Shown: positions 1 through 7,639, counted from the stretch's first letter. The stretch is DNA of 11,279 nucleotides from Brevundimonas sp. (GCA_024711185.1 JANJTI010000256.1:1-11279); one strand, 5' to 3'. A program made the numbers and translations. The notes: a model not told the origin generated them from the sequence alone.

Positions 1-345
1 AGGGTTTCCGGCGTGCTTCCGGATCGCTTCCAGAAGGGGGTTCGGATTGGCGAGAAAGGCTGAGTTCGGCCACCTCAAAACCGAGAAGCCGGCCTGTCTC
101 AGGCGTGCATCCCGGGCCTCATCCCGGTCCCCGTGAAGTCGGTGCACGCCGCCGTCGAGCTCGACGACCAGTCGCGCTTCCAGGCAGACGAAGTCGCAGA
201 CCGCCCCGGCCACCGGCTCCTGCCGCCTGAACTTCAGCCCGGCGAGGCGTCGCCCGCGCACCATGGTCCACAGGACCGCCTCGGCCTTGGTCATCTCCTG
301 ACGCAGACGTCGCGCTCTTTGCGTCCTGTCCGGGGTCCGCCACAT
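1..345 (-). CDS. DUF559 (Vsr/PD-(D/E)XK nuclease-like) protein, 3' end cut by window edge
   Basis: The reading frame starts at ATG 345-343 and stays open for 115 codons to base 1, so its C-terminus lies outside the window. Its features match the DUF559 family of small proteins related to Vsr and very-short-patch endonucleases: an N-terminal Arg-rich helix followed by MTKAEAVLW (residues 18-26), a KFRRQ strand (38-42), CDFVC with D51, the VVELDGGVH core (60-68) with E62, D64 and H68, RDEARDARL (74-82), GFSVLRW (86-92) and a final ALEAIRK-like helix. D51 and E62/D64 are the likely metal-binding acidic residues by analogy with the PD-(D/E)XK fold. DUF559 proteins usually run about 110-130 residues, so nearly all of it is visible. 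The start is supported by a strong GGGGAGG Shine-Dalgarno 7 nt upstream. It lies on the same strand as pdxA, 129 bp downstream. Family membership is fairly sure. Its cellular role (repair, restriction-like or other) is unknown. Confidence 0.85.
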   Translation of the reverse strand, partial: MWRTPDRTQRARRLRQEMTKAEAVLWTMVRGRRLAGLKFRRQEPVAGAVCDFVCLEARLVVELDGGVHRLHGDRDEARDARLRQAGFSVLRWPNSAFLANPNPLLEAIRKHAGNP

Positions 346-352
346 CGCCGTT

Positions 353-359
353 CCTCCCC
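353..359 (-). promoter_or_regulatory. Ribosome binding site of the DUF559 gene
   Basis: On the minus strand GGGGAGG lies 7 nt before the ATG at 345-343. It is one of the best Shine-Dalgarno sequences in the window. It fixes the start of a gene whose 3' end is missing. Confidence 0.75.
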
Positions 360-457
360 GTCTTGGCGTCCGAGTGTCGCGGAGAGTTGTGGCGCCGCTA
401 AAGGTCGAGCGCCATGCGCTTCCTACCTTGGGTAGATGACTTGGCTGCCTCTCCCCT

Positions 458-470
458 CCCCCTGCGGGGG
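458..470 (-). terminator. Short GC hairpin just after pdxA, weak terminator candidate
   Basis: On the minus strand CCCCC-GCA-GGGGG forms a perfect 5-bp stem starting 4 nt after the pdxA stop codon. It is followed by a purine-rich stretch, not a T tract. It could stabilise the 3' end or attenuate transcription, but it is not a canonical intrinsic terminator. Similar CCCTGCGGGG palindromes may recur elsewhere in the genome, which cannot be tested here. Confidence 0.3.
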
Positions 471-474
471 CGGA

Positions 475-1491
475 TCAGATTTGCGCCGCCGCCCTCATCC
501 CCGCCATCTCCGCCGCCAGCCGCAGCGCCGCCACCAGACTGTCCGCCCGGGCGACCCCCGTGCCGGCGATGTCGAAACCCGTGCCGTGGTCGGGCGAGGT
601 GCGCACCACCGGCAGGCCGAGGGTGACGTTGACGCCGCCCCAGAAGTCCAGCGTCTTGACCGGGATCAGCGCCTGGTCGTGGTACAGGCAGACGGCGGCG
701 TCGTAGCCGGCCCGGGCCTCGTCGTGGAACATCGTGTCGGCGGGCAGGGGGTCGGTGATCGCGATCCCTTCCGCGCGCAAGGCGGCGGCGGGGGGGCCGA
801 GCACCCCGATCTCCTCGCGGCCCATGGCTCCGCCCTCGCCGGCGTGGGGATTGAGCGCGGCCAGCGCCAGCCGGGGGGCGGCGATGCCGAAGTCGCGGCG
901 CAGGGCCTCGTGAACCACGCGGGCGACGTGTCTGACCCGTTCCGCCGTGACCAGCGCCGGCACGGCGGCCAGCGGCTCGTGGATGGTGACGAGGGCGGCG
1001 CGCAGATCCTTCGCCGTCAGCATCATCACCGGTCCGCGGGTCCCGGCGAAGGGGACGTCGGCGGTCAGCTCCGCGAGGAATTCGGTGTGGCCCGGAAAGC
1101 GGAAGCCGGCGGCGTACAGCGGGGCCTTGGCGATCGGGGCCGTGACCACGGCCGAGGCCGCGCCGGAGAGGGCGAGGGCGACCGCCGCCTCGATCCCGTC
1201 GGCGACGGCGGCGGCGTTGGCCGGGTCGGGGCGGCCGGGCGTCACCGGGGCGGGCAGGGGCAGGTCCAGCGCCGGCAGGGCGCGGGCGAAGACGCGGCCG
1301 GCCTCGGCCGGATCGGCGATCGCCTCGACCGGAACGCCCTGGCGGCGCAGCAGGGCGGCGTCGCCGATCGCCACGAAGGCGGGGCCTGCGGCCTGCAGGG
1401 CGCGCCAGGCGGCGGCGACGATCTCGGGGCCCACGCCGGCCGGCTCGCCCAGGCTCAAGGCCAGCGGCGCGGCCGGCGGCGGAGCCGCCAT
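475..1491 (-). CDS. pdxA: 4-hydroxythreonine-4-phosphate dehydrogenase PdxA
   Basis: PdxA oxidises 4-phosphooxy-L-threonine with NAD(P)+. The product decarboxylates to the aminoacetone phosphate that PdxJ condenses into pyridoxine 5'-phosphate, in the DXP-dependent vitamin B6 pathway of the cytosol. The 338-residue length is normal (E. coli about 329). Diagnostic motifs are the N-terminal LSLGEPAGVGPEI (residues 12-24), FPGHTEFL (132-139), ALNPHAGEGG (212-221), LYHDQALIPVKTL (269-281) and TSPDHGTGFDIAG (298-310). The three metal-ligand histidines are H171, H216 and H271, each offset by 5 from E. coli H166, H211 and H266. The start ATG (1491-1489) shares its A with the surA stop (TGATG), so translation is probably coupled to surA; no strong Shine-Dalgarno is visible. 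The surA-pdxA pairing is the same as in the E. coli lptD-surA-pdxA operon. No damage or odd residues are seen. Confidence 0.97.
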   Translation of the reverse strand: MAAPPPAAPLALSLGEPAGVGPEIVAAAWRALQAAGPAFVAIGDAALLRRQGVPVEAIADPAEAGRVFARALPALDLPLPAPVTPGRPDPANAAAVADGIEAAVALALSGAASAVVTAPIAKAPLYAAGFRFPGHTEFLAELTADVPFAGTRGPVMMLTAKDLRAALVTIHEPLAAVPALVTAERVRHVARVVHEALRRDFGIAAPRLALAALNPHAGEGGAMGREEIGVLGPPAAALRAEGIAITDPLPADTMFHDEARAGYDAAVCLYHDQALIPVKTLDFWGGVNVTLGLPVVRTSPDHGTGFDIAGTGVARADSLVAALRLAAEMAGMRAAAQI

Positions 1492-2828
1492 CAGCGGGTC
1501 TCGATCAGGGCGTCCTCACGCAGATCGCGCATGTAACGCCGGCCCAGGGTGGCGAGGTTCTGGGCGAACAGCTGGTTCTCGACGCGGCGGCGGTCCGGCG
1601 CCTCGGGTCCGCCGGCGCGGCGGCCGCAGACGGCCAGCAGGTGCAGGCCCAGCGGGGTGCGGACGGGGGCGCTGATCGAGCCGACCGCGGCCTCGCGGGC
1701 GACCTGCTGGAACTGGGGCGCGAGGTTCTGGATGTCGGACTCGCCCAGGTCGGCGCCGAGCAGGCCCTGCTCCGAGCTGGCGCGGGCCAGGATGTTGTCG
1801 CAGGTCAGCTGCGGGCGGATGGCCTCCAGCCGCTGCCGCGCCGCGGCCTCGTCCGCCCCTTCCGGCAGCTCGACCATCACCTGCTTCAGCTGCACCAGGT
1901 TCGTCGCCGCCCCGTCCCGCTTGTCCCGCAGATAAATAATGTAAACGCCCCCCTCCACCGGAATCGGTCGGGACAGCTGACCGGGCTCGAGCTGATCCAG
2001 CGCCTGCTGCAGGGGAGGCGGGACCGAGCCTTCGACGATCCAGCCGGCGTCGCCGCCGCGGGACGCCGAGGGGGCGGCGGAGAATTGCTGCGCGACGGCC
2101 TGGAACGGGGCGCCCTGGACCATCTGCTGCACCAGCTGGTTGGCGCCGTTCAGCGCCGCCTGCTGGCCGCCGACCCGGCTGGCCTCGATATAGATCTCGC
2201 CGATCAGATACTGCTTCCGGGAGGCGGACTCGCCGATCTGCCGCAGCGCCGCATCGACCGCCGCCTGGCTGGGGCGGGCGCGGCTCTGGAAGCGGCCGCG
2301 GACCAGCTGCGACCAGCCGATCTGGGTGCGGAGCTGCTCGCGGAAGGTCTGCGGACGGATGCCGCCCTGCGAGAGGAAGTCGAGATAGGTCTGCGGCGTG
2401 GTTCCGACCTCCTCGGCCATGGCCGCGATCTCGCGATCGACCTCCTCGTCGCTGATGCGCAGTCCTTCTTCGGCGAACTTGGCCAGCTCCTGGTTCTGCA
2501 GTCGTTCGTCGACAAGGGCGTTGAGCGCCTGCTGCTGGATGGCCGGCAGGTTCTCCGGCGTGGGCTGCACCTGGGTCATGGCGATCAGCAGCAGCATGCG
2601 CTGGCGCAGGTCGTAGCCGGTGATGACGCTGTCGTTGACGGTCGCCAGGATGCCGTCCGCCAGCTGGAAGGTCGGGGCGGCGGCGGGCGCCTGGGGCGTC
2701 GCCGGGGAGGCGGCCGGGTCCAGCGCGCCCGCGGCGGCAGGCTGCTGGCCCGGGGCCGTCTGCGCCACGGCCGATCCGGCCAGGAGGGCGGCGATGGCCG
2801 CGCCCGTCAAGAAACGCTGAAAACGCAT
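1491..2828 (-). CDS. surA: SurA-type periplasmic chaperone / peptidyl-prolyl cis-trans isomerase
   Basis: This is a periplasmic chaperone that escorts unfolded outer-membrane proteins to the BAM complex, with parvulin-type isomerase domains. Residues 1-22 form a Sec signal peptide (basic MRFQRF, hydrophobic core, SAVA before Q23). An Ala/Pro/Gln-rich linker (23-53) follows, then the SurA N-terminal chaperone domain (about 56-172, with GILATVNDSVIT at 59-70). A parvulin/PpiC domain (about 206-302) contains SRGGDAGWI (256-264). A second, degenerate parvulin-like domain spans about 308-402, and a C-terminal helix (413-441) closes the protein. The only two cysteines, C343 and C401, bracket the second domain and could form a disulfide. 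The 445-residue length matches alphaproteobacterial SurA-like proteins and E. coli SurA (428). The ATG at 2828 has AGGA 5 nt upstream. Its place after lptD and before pdxA strongly supports the assignment. Whether the second domain retains isomerase activity is not clear. Confidence 0.92.
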   Translation of the reverse strand: MRFQRFLTGAAIAALLAGSAVAQTAPGQQPAAAGALDPAASPATPQAPAAAPTFQLADGILATVNDSVITGYDLRQRMLLLIAMTQVQPTPENLPAIQQQALNALVDERLQNQELAKFAEEGLRISDEEVDREIAAMAEEVGTTPQTYLDFLSQGGIRPQTFREQLRTQIGWSQLVRGRFQSRARPSQAAVDAALRQIGESASRKQYLIGEIYIEASRVGGQQAALNGANQLVQQMVQGAPFQAVAQQFSAAPSASRGGDAGWIVEGSVPPPLQQALDQLEPGQLSRPIPVEGGVYIIYLRDKRDGAATNLVQLKQVMVELPEGADEAAARQRLEAIRPQLTCDNILARASSEQGLLGADLGESDIQNLAPQFQQVAREAAVGSISAPVRTPLGLHLLAVCGRRAGGPEAPDRRRVENQLFAQNLATLGRRYMRDLREDALIETR

Positions 2829-2833
2829 GCTAG

Positions 2834-2845
2834 TCCTGATTCCTC
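2834..2845 (-). promoter_or_regulatory. Ribosome binding site region of surA
   Basis: On the minus strand GAGGAATCAGGA contains two purine-rich matches. AGGA ends 5 nt before the ATG and is the likely Shine-Dalgarno; GAGGA sits 12 nt upstream. The rest of the 76-bp lptD-surA gap (2829-2904) shows no convincing promoter or terminator, which fits co-transcription. Confidence 0.55.
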
Positions 2846-2904
2846 AAGCGGCGCCCGCCGGTTGCTCCGACTCCGCGGTCCCCCGCACGCCCTTCGCCCT
2901 GTCC

Positions 2905-5340
2905 TTACCCTGTACCGCCGAAAGTGGCGAGGTTTAGGCGTATATAGACCCCCTCCGCCGGCCCGCTCGGCCGCACGCGCGTGTTGTCGCGCCGCCAGCC
3001 CAGTTCGAAGCGGAAGCAGTCGTCATCAAACAGGAGGCCTACCTCCGAGCGGATCACGATGTCGCGTTCGAGATCGGCGATGCCGGACGCGGCGACGCCC
3101 CAGTTGCCATAGACGAACTGCTGTCCCGCCAGCTGGACGAACTCGTAGTTGCGGTTTTCCGGGCCGGGGACCGGATTGGAGCGATCGACGATGTAGCTCA
3201 CCGAGGCGAGGTTTCGACGGCCCCATCGCCCGTCGATCGCCGCTTCGGCGCGGCGAACGTCGCCGGAGGAGTCGACCGTGGCGTGAGTCCAGCCTCTGAC
3301 CCCGTCCGAGGGCGAGAAGGAGCCCTGCACCACCCAGTCCGACGCCTCGCTCGCCAGCCCGGTCGGGTCATAGCGACGGGTCGGGTCGTCGGGGGAGAGC
3401 GTCAGGAAGGCGGGCTCGGCCGCATCCCGAAGGCTTCGGCCGATGAAGAGACTCGCCTGGCGGCCCTGGCCCCAACGCAGGGTGGCCCGGGCGCCGGCGG
3501 TGAACCTGAGGCCGCCCTCGAGCAGGTCATAGCCAGGGAAGCGATCGATGCGGAACAGCGAACTCTCGTCCAGCTCGAGCGTCTGGCTGTCCTCATTGGG
3601 GATGCGCGGGTCCAGGTCAGGATCGGTCGAAACCGAGATCTGCGCCATGGGCTCGAGAATGAGGTCGGCGCCGGCGCCCACGCGGCGGATCAGCGGCCAG
3701 GACAGGTCCAGACCGGCCGTCGCCCGGCCGCGGCTGAAAGCCTCCGTGTCGAGGCCGAGCATCGGCGGCAGGTCGCCGATCGAATAGAGATCGGCCCGAA
3801 GATCCACGAAGGGCTCCCATCGGACCCCGAGCGGCGAAACAAGCGACCGCCGCCATTCCGCCTGGCCGGAGACCCGGCGACTGTCGACGCCGGGAAGCCC
3901 GAAGGTCGACCCGGGCGGAATGATCTCGGGCCGAAGCACCGGGCTGCCGACGAATTCGTCGCGATACAGCGAGGCGGCCGAGCCTCGAAGTCGGAGCCGG
4001 CCGCCGAACAGGGGACCGGCGGGCTCCCAGCGCGCCTCGACCAGCGGCGCGACGAGGGGCAGGGTTCCTTCGTCCTCGAAGACCTTGAAGCCCTGGGCGT
4101 CGCGGAAATCCGTAGCGGCGAAGCGTGGATCGAGGCGCAGGCTCTGGATGCGGAAGGCGGCGACCGACAGATATGAGCGTTCCGTCTGTCGCTCGACGTA
4201 GGCCTGGCTGATGAGACGGCGCTGGTCCCCATAGTAGAGGCCGTTGTCCTGGTAGGGGTCGCGGACGTCGTACCGGTCGAACAGGGTCTTGTCGGAGGTC
4301 TGTTCGGCGGTGAAGCCCCACCGCCAGGGCCCCGCGGGGTCGAACCGCCCGTAGCCGAGAAGGTAGCTGCGGTTCGTGCGGTCGCCGAACCGCACGTTGG
4401 TCTCGGCGTCGCCGTCGCCGTCGAGATCGAAGTCCCCGAAGTTCCGCTCGTAGGTGTAGCCCCCCCGCATCACGACGGTCCCGTCGCTGAATCGGCGCCG
4501 CCACTGCAGGTTCAGCAACGGCGCGACCTCGGTGTTCAGCTGAGGGCTGATCAGCCAATCCTCCGAGGGCGAGATCACCTGAAGGTAGGGAACCTCCAGA
4601 CTCAGGCCGCGACCCTCGTCGTAGCTCGGCGTCGGAACGAGAAAACCGGAAGCCCGCTCGACCGTGGGATCGGGATGCGCGAAGAACGGCAGGTAGAAGA
4701 CCGGAACGCCGCCGACCCGAAAAACGGCGTTGCGATACAGGACCGCCCTCAGTTCCTCGTCCTGAACCACCTTCTCGGCCTGTATCGCGATGCTGGGCTG
4801 CTTCGGCCGTCCGTCCTCGTCGCAGATGGGGCAGGGCGTGAAGAGGGCGTAGTTGAGTTCGTTGACGTTCTCGCTCCTGCGGACGGCGGTCGCGGCCATC
4901 AGGCTCGCGCCGTTGCGGAATCGCGTGGCGAAGTCGACGGCGACGCCCGCCTTCAGGTCGGAGTCGAGTTCGAGGTGGCTGGCGAAGACGACGTTGCCTT
5001 CCGGGTCGGTGAACTCAACCCGGTCGTCAGCGGTGGCGAGGCCGAGATTGGTGTCATAGGTCAGGCGTCCAGCCCGCAGGGTGCTGTTGCGGAAGCGGGC
5101 GAGCACACGCTCCTCCCCGCCGGCGGCCGTGATGACGTCGCCGTCGCGCGTGGCGGTGTCCGCCTCGAGATAGACGGCGTTCGGCCGCAGCCCGTCCTCG
5201 ACGCCCGACCGCGCGGACGCCGATGGCGCATCCTGCGCCGCTGCCGCGCCCGACATGAGCGACAGCGCCGCCGCCGCTCCCCCGGCGAGCAGGCGGAAGC
5301 GCAGGGCTGCCGTTCGGGACACGGGACAGGCACGCTGCAT
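2905..5340 (-). CDS. lptD: LPS-assembly outer-membrane protein LptD
   Basis: LptD, with the lipoprotein LptE, forms the outer-membrane translocon that places lipopolysaccharide in the outer leaflet. The 811-residue product has a signal peptide (about 1-35, ending in AAAA before Q36) and a periplasmic OstA/LptA-like beta-jellyroll (about 52-165, with AVYLEADTATRDGDVI and YDTNLGLATADDRV). A conserved linker (about 165-235) contains YALFTPCPICDEDG (C170, C173) and VPVFYLPFFAHPDP. The C-terminal barrel runs to FGGTG and is rich in alternating aromatic strands. A single late cysteine, C775 (DDDCFRFELGW), is present where E. coli has an adjacent pair, so any disulfide pattern must differ. The start at 5340 is chosen because the signal peptide begins there and it lies 38 nt after the lptG stop. 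An in-frame ATG at 5457 would sit inside lptG and bury the signal peptide. The Shine-Dalgarno is weak, suggesting coupling to lptG translation. Confidence 0.95.
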   Translation of the reverse strand: MQRACPVSRTAALRFRLLAGGAAAALSLMSGAAAAQDAPSASARSGVEDGLRPNAVYLEADTATRDGDVITAAGGEERVLARFRNSTLRAGRLTYDTNLGLATADDRVEFTDPEGNVVFASHLELDSDLKAGVAVDFATRFRNGASLMAATAVRRSENVNELNYALFTPCPICDEDGRPKQPSIAIQAEKVVQDEELRAVLYRNAVFRVGGVPVFYLPFFAHPDPTVERASGFLVPTPSYDEGRGLSLEVPYLQVISPSEDWLISPQLNTEVAPLLNLQWRRRFSDGTVVMRGGYTYERNFGDFDLDGDGDAETNVRFGDRTNRSYLLGYGRFDPAGPWRWGFTAEQTSDKTLFDRYDVRDPYQDNGLYYGDQRRLISQAYVERQTERSYLSVAAFRIQSLRLDPRFAATDFRDAQGFKVFEDEGTLPLVAPLVEARWEPAGPLFGGRLRLRGSAASLYRDEFVGSPVLRPEIIPPGSTFGLPGVDSRRVSGQAEWRRSLVSPLGVRWEPFVDLRADLYSIGDLPPMLGLDTEAFSRGRATAGLDLSWPLIRRVGAGADLILEPMAQISVSTDPDLDPRIPNEDSQTLELDESSLFRIDRFPGYDLLEGGLRFTAGARATLRWGQGRQASLFIGRSLRDAAEPAFLTLSPDDPTRRYDPTGLASEASDWVVQGSFSPSDGVRGWTHATVDSSGDVRRAEAAIDGRWGRRNLASVSYIVDRSNPVPGPENRNYEFVQLAGQQFVYGNWGVAASGIADLERDIVIRSEVGLLFDDDCFRFELGWRRDNTRVRPSGPAEGVYIRLNLATFGGTG

Positions 5341-5378
5341 GCGGTGGACTCGGGAAGGCGGACGGACGAGAGGCTCGC

Positions 5379-6509
5379 TTAGCCGTCCTCGGTATAAAAC
5401 AGCAAGGTGAACGCGGCGAGCGCCGTGAGTAGCGGAGGCAGCCAGGCCGCCAGCCACGCCGGGATCACTTCGGCCGACCCGAAGGCGGACGCGGCCTGGT
5501 TGACGAAGAAGAAGCCGAATCCGAGCAGGACCGCAGCCACGCTCATGCGGGCGAGGTCGCCCAGCCGCATGAGGCGGAGCGAGAAGGCCGCGGCGAGGAT
5601 CGACATGGCGGCGAACATCAGCGGAGTCGCCAGCAACTGCTGCAACCGGAGGCGATAGGCCGTTGTGGAGAAGCCGGCGTTCTGGACCCGCCCGATCTGC
5701 GCCGGGAGCGCCCAGAATGAGGTGGACTGCGGCCGGGCGAAGCGTTCGAACGCCTCGTCCTCCGCAAGACTGGAAGGAAGATCCAGCGTGGCGTAGCGGA
5801 CGGCGCGCTGGCCAATCTGCGCGCCCACCGCGTCCACCAGCCTCCAGCGGCCCGCGCTCAGCGACGCCGAGTCCGCGTCGATGCGTTCCGAGAAGGTACG
5901 GGAACCGGCCGCGTCGTTGCTGTAGATGAAGAAGCTGACTTGCAACAGGCGCGCGCTGGCGCGATCCTGCCGCTCGGCGCGAATGATCATCTGACGGGTG
6001 TCGTCCCCCTCGCGGATCCAGACCGCCTGGGGCGCGGCCAGCCCTGCAGCCGAGCCGGAGAGGCGCGCTCGCTCGCGCTGGAACAGACCGTCCGCCGCGG
6101 AGGCCGCGGGACCCAGCGCTGTCACGGTCAGGACGCCGACGAGGAAGGCCGCTCCCGCAGACGGGAGCACGAAGCGCCAGGCGGACACGCCCGCGGCGCG
6201 CATGGCGATCAGCTCGCTGCGCCGGTTCAGTCCGACAAAGGCCGCCAGCGTCCCGAACAGGAAGACGAAAGGCAGGAGCTGGATGATGACCTGCGGCGAC
6301 TTCAGCAGCATCAGCCCGAGGATCCGGGCAGCCGGAAGATCGACGTCCGATCCGACCCCGCGAGAGATCTCGACGAAGTCGATCAGCATGATCAGGGCGG
6401 CGATCACCCCGAGGGCGATCGCGAGCGACCGCGCCTGCTGGACAAGGACATAGCGCTCGATGCGGCCGAGCCGCAGCCAGGGCACGGGGAGGGAGGTGCG
6501 AGTGCTCAC
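5379..6509 (-). CDS. lptG: LPS export ABC transporter permease LptG
   Basis: LptG is one of the two inner-membrane permeases of the LptB2FG transporter, which extracts lipopolysaccharide from the inner membrane and passes it to LptC. The 376-residue product has the YjgP/YjgQ layout. Three N-terminal transmembrane helices lie at about 27-47, 73-95 and 111-135. A periplasmic beta-jellyroll domain follows (about 140-285). Three C-terminal helices lie at about 292-312, 321-342 and 350-372. The cytoplasmic coupling segment NRRSELIAMRAAGVSAWRF (95-113) between helices 2 and 3 is the family signature that contacts LptB. The start codon is GTG (6509-6507), overlapping the lptF stop as GTGA, with GAGG a few bases upstream. 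Assignment to LptG over LptF rests on this signature and on being the second gene of the pair. Confidence 0.95.
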   Translation of the reverse strand: MSTRTSLPVPWLRLGRIERYVLVQQARSLAIALGVIAALIMLIDFVEISRGVGSDVDLPAARILGLMLLKSPQVIIQLLPFVFLFGTLAAFVGLNRRSELIAMRAAGVSAWRFVLPSAGAAFLVGVLTVTALGPAASAADGLFQRERARLSGSAAGLAAPQAVWIREGDDTRQMIIRAERQDRASARLLQVSFFIYSNDAAGSRTFSERIDADSASLSAGRWRLVDAVGAQIGQRAVRYATLDLPSSLAEDEAFERFARPQSTSFWALPAQIGRVQNAGFSTTAYRLRLQQLLATPLMFAAMSILAAAFSLRLMRLGDLARMSVAAVLLGFGFFFVNQAASAFGSAEVIPAWLAAWLPPLLTALAAFTLLFYTEDG

Positions 6510-7639
6510 GCGAACCTCGTCTTCAGCCGCTCATAGGGGCCCCAGCTGCGGCGCTTCCGCGGTTTCAAGGCCCGGAAGAGCAGGCGCAGCGCGACCGCGG
6601 TCGCGGCGAGCGGGATCAGGTACTGAAGGATGTTCAGCCAGCCGTTCCACGCGCTGGCGGCGACCACGCCATAGCCGACGATGCGGACCACGAGGAAGGC
6701 GGCGGCGGCCCTGGCGATGCGGAGGCCGTAGCCGGTGCGGCTGAAGGCTCCCCCGAGGATGGCCGCCAGAGCCATGGCCATCGCCATCAGGGCGTAGAGC
6801 GGCGCCGACAGCCGCGAATGGCCCTCGGCCGCCAGCTCCCCGGCCGTGCCGACCCGCGCCAGATCGCGCGGCGACGGGTTGAACAGCTGCGGCAGGTAGA
6901 GGTCCGAAGGCTTGTAGCGGACGTCTTCGGTCACCTCGGCGTAGGCGCCGAGCGGCACGTCCTGGCGTCCGAAGGACAGGTGCTCGAGCACGCCCCTGCT
7001 GGAGTAGCGCTGCCAGGAGCCGTCGATGAGGGTCAGGATCGGCTCGCCGTCGATCCGCGCGAAGCGGGCCTCGGCCGCGTCCCAGGTGGTCACCCGATCG
7101 CCGTCGGTCTGGTAGATGAAGATGTTCTTCAGCAAGCCGTTCTGCTCGATCTGCTGGACGTAGACCGTGAGCCCTTCCGGCCCCTGCACGAAGCGGCCCT
7201 CCTCGACCAGCAGGGCCGCGAGGTCGGTGCGGACGGCGAAGGCTTCGGCCCGCGCCTGCCGTTGCGCCCAGGGCTGCAGGACCGTGGTGATCGCCAGGGT
7301 GACGACCGCCGCGATCGCTGCGAGCGTGACCGCCGGTTGGATAGCCGACCAGCGCGTGACGCCGGAGGCGAAGACCGCGGTCAGCTCCTGCTCCCGCTGC
7401 AGGCGCGTCAGGGCGATGAGGGCGCCGACGAAGAGTCCGATCGGAATGATCACCGCCAGCAGCTGCGGCACCGCCAGCAGAGTCAGCTTGACCATGACCC
7501 ACACGCTCTGGCCCCGCTCGACGATGATCTCGAGCTGATCGAGGCTCTGGCTCAGGATGCCGATTCCGGCCAGGGCGGCGCACGCCCCGACGACGGGCCG
7601 GGCGATCTGGCGGAAAAGATAGCCTTGAATCAGCGTCAT
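6506..7639 (-). CDS. lptF: LPS export ABC transporter permease LptF
   Basis: LptF is the partner permease of LptG in the LptB2FG lipopolysaccharide extractor of the inner membrane. The 377-residue product has transmembrane helices at about 14-36, 52-78 and 97-121. A periplasmic beta-rich domain spans about 125-270, with GLTVYVQQIEQNGLLKNIFI at 156-175. C-terminal helices lie at about 277-299, 308-330 and 337-356, and the tail is basic (KPRKRRS). The cytoplasmic coupling segment LQREQELTAVFASGVTRW (80-97) is the LptF/G signature. The ATG at 7639 is the first start that gives a normal-length protein. The frame stays open far upstream, but that stretch is antisense to pepA. No Shine-Dalgarno precedes this ATG (CCTCC is there instead of GGAGG), so initiation may be leaderless or SD-independent. 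It is the first gene of the lptF-lptG-lptD-surA-pdxA block and diverges from pepA, as lptF does in E. coli. Confidence 0.95.
   Translation of the reverse strand: MTLIQGYLFRQIARPVVGACAALAGIGILSQSLDQLEIIVERGQSVWVMVKLTLLAVPQLLAVIIPIGLFVGALIALTRLQREQELTAVFASGVTRWSAIQPAVTLAAIAAVVTLAITTVLQPWAQRQARAEAFAVRTDLAALLVEEGRFVQGPEGLTVYVQQIEQNGLLKNIFIYQTDGDRVTTWDAAEARFARIDGEPILTLIDGSWQRYSSRGVLEHLSFGRQDVPLGAYAEVTEDVRYKPSDLYLPQLFNPSPRDLARVGTAGELAAEGHSRLSAPLYALMAMAMALAAILGGAFSRTGYGLRIARAAAAFLVVRIVGYGVVAASAWNGWLNILQYLIPLAATAVALRLLFRALKPRKRRSWGPYERLKTRFA

Larger units (their letters stand above)
346..474. other. Intergenic gap between pdxA and the DUF559 gene
   Basis: These 129 bp lie between the pdxA stop and the DUF559 start. 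They hold a GC hairpin next to pdxA (458-470), a 13-bp inverted repeat CTACC-TTG-GGTAG at 423-435, and the DUF559 ribosome binding site. I see no convincing -35/-10 pair, so whether DUF559 has its own promoter or is the last gene of the lpt operon cannot be decided from sequence. Confidence 0.6.

Noticed and set aside
423..435. Perfect inverted repeat CTACC-TTG-GGTAG
   Set aside because: A 5-bp arm palindrome is short enough to occur by chance, and no promoter is recognisable around it. I do not claim an operator.
436..4176. Several long plus-strand open frames (436-1536, 1641-3299, 3283-4176)
   Set aside because: They lie opposite pdxA, surA and lptD, which have intact motifs. The plus-strand translations are low-complexity Arg/Gly-rich shadow frames, one of them crossing gene borders.
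5341..5457. Upstream ATG at 5457 as the lptD start
   Set aside because: It would overlap lptG by 79 nt and place 39 residues before the signal peptide. The ATG at 5340 starts directly at the signal peptide, downstream of the lptG stop.
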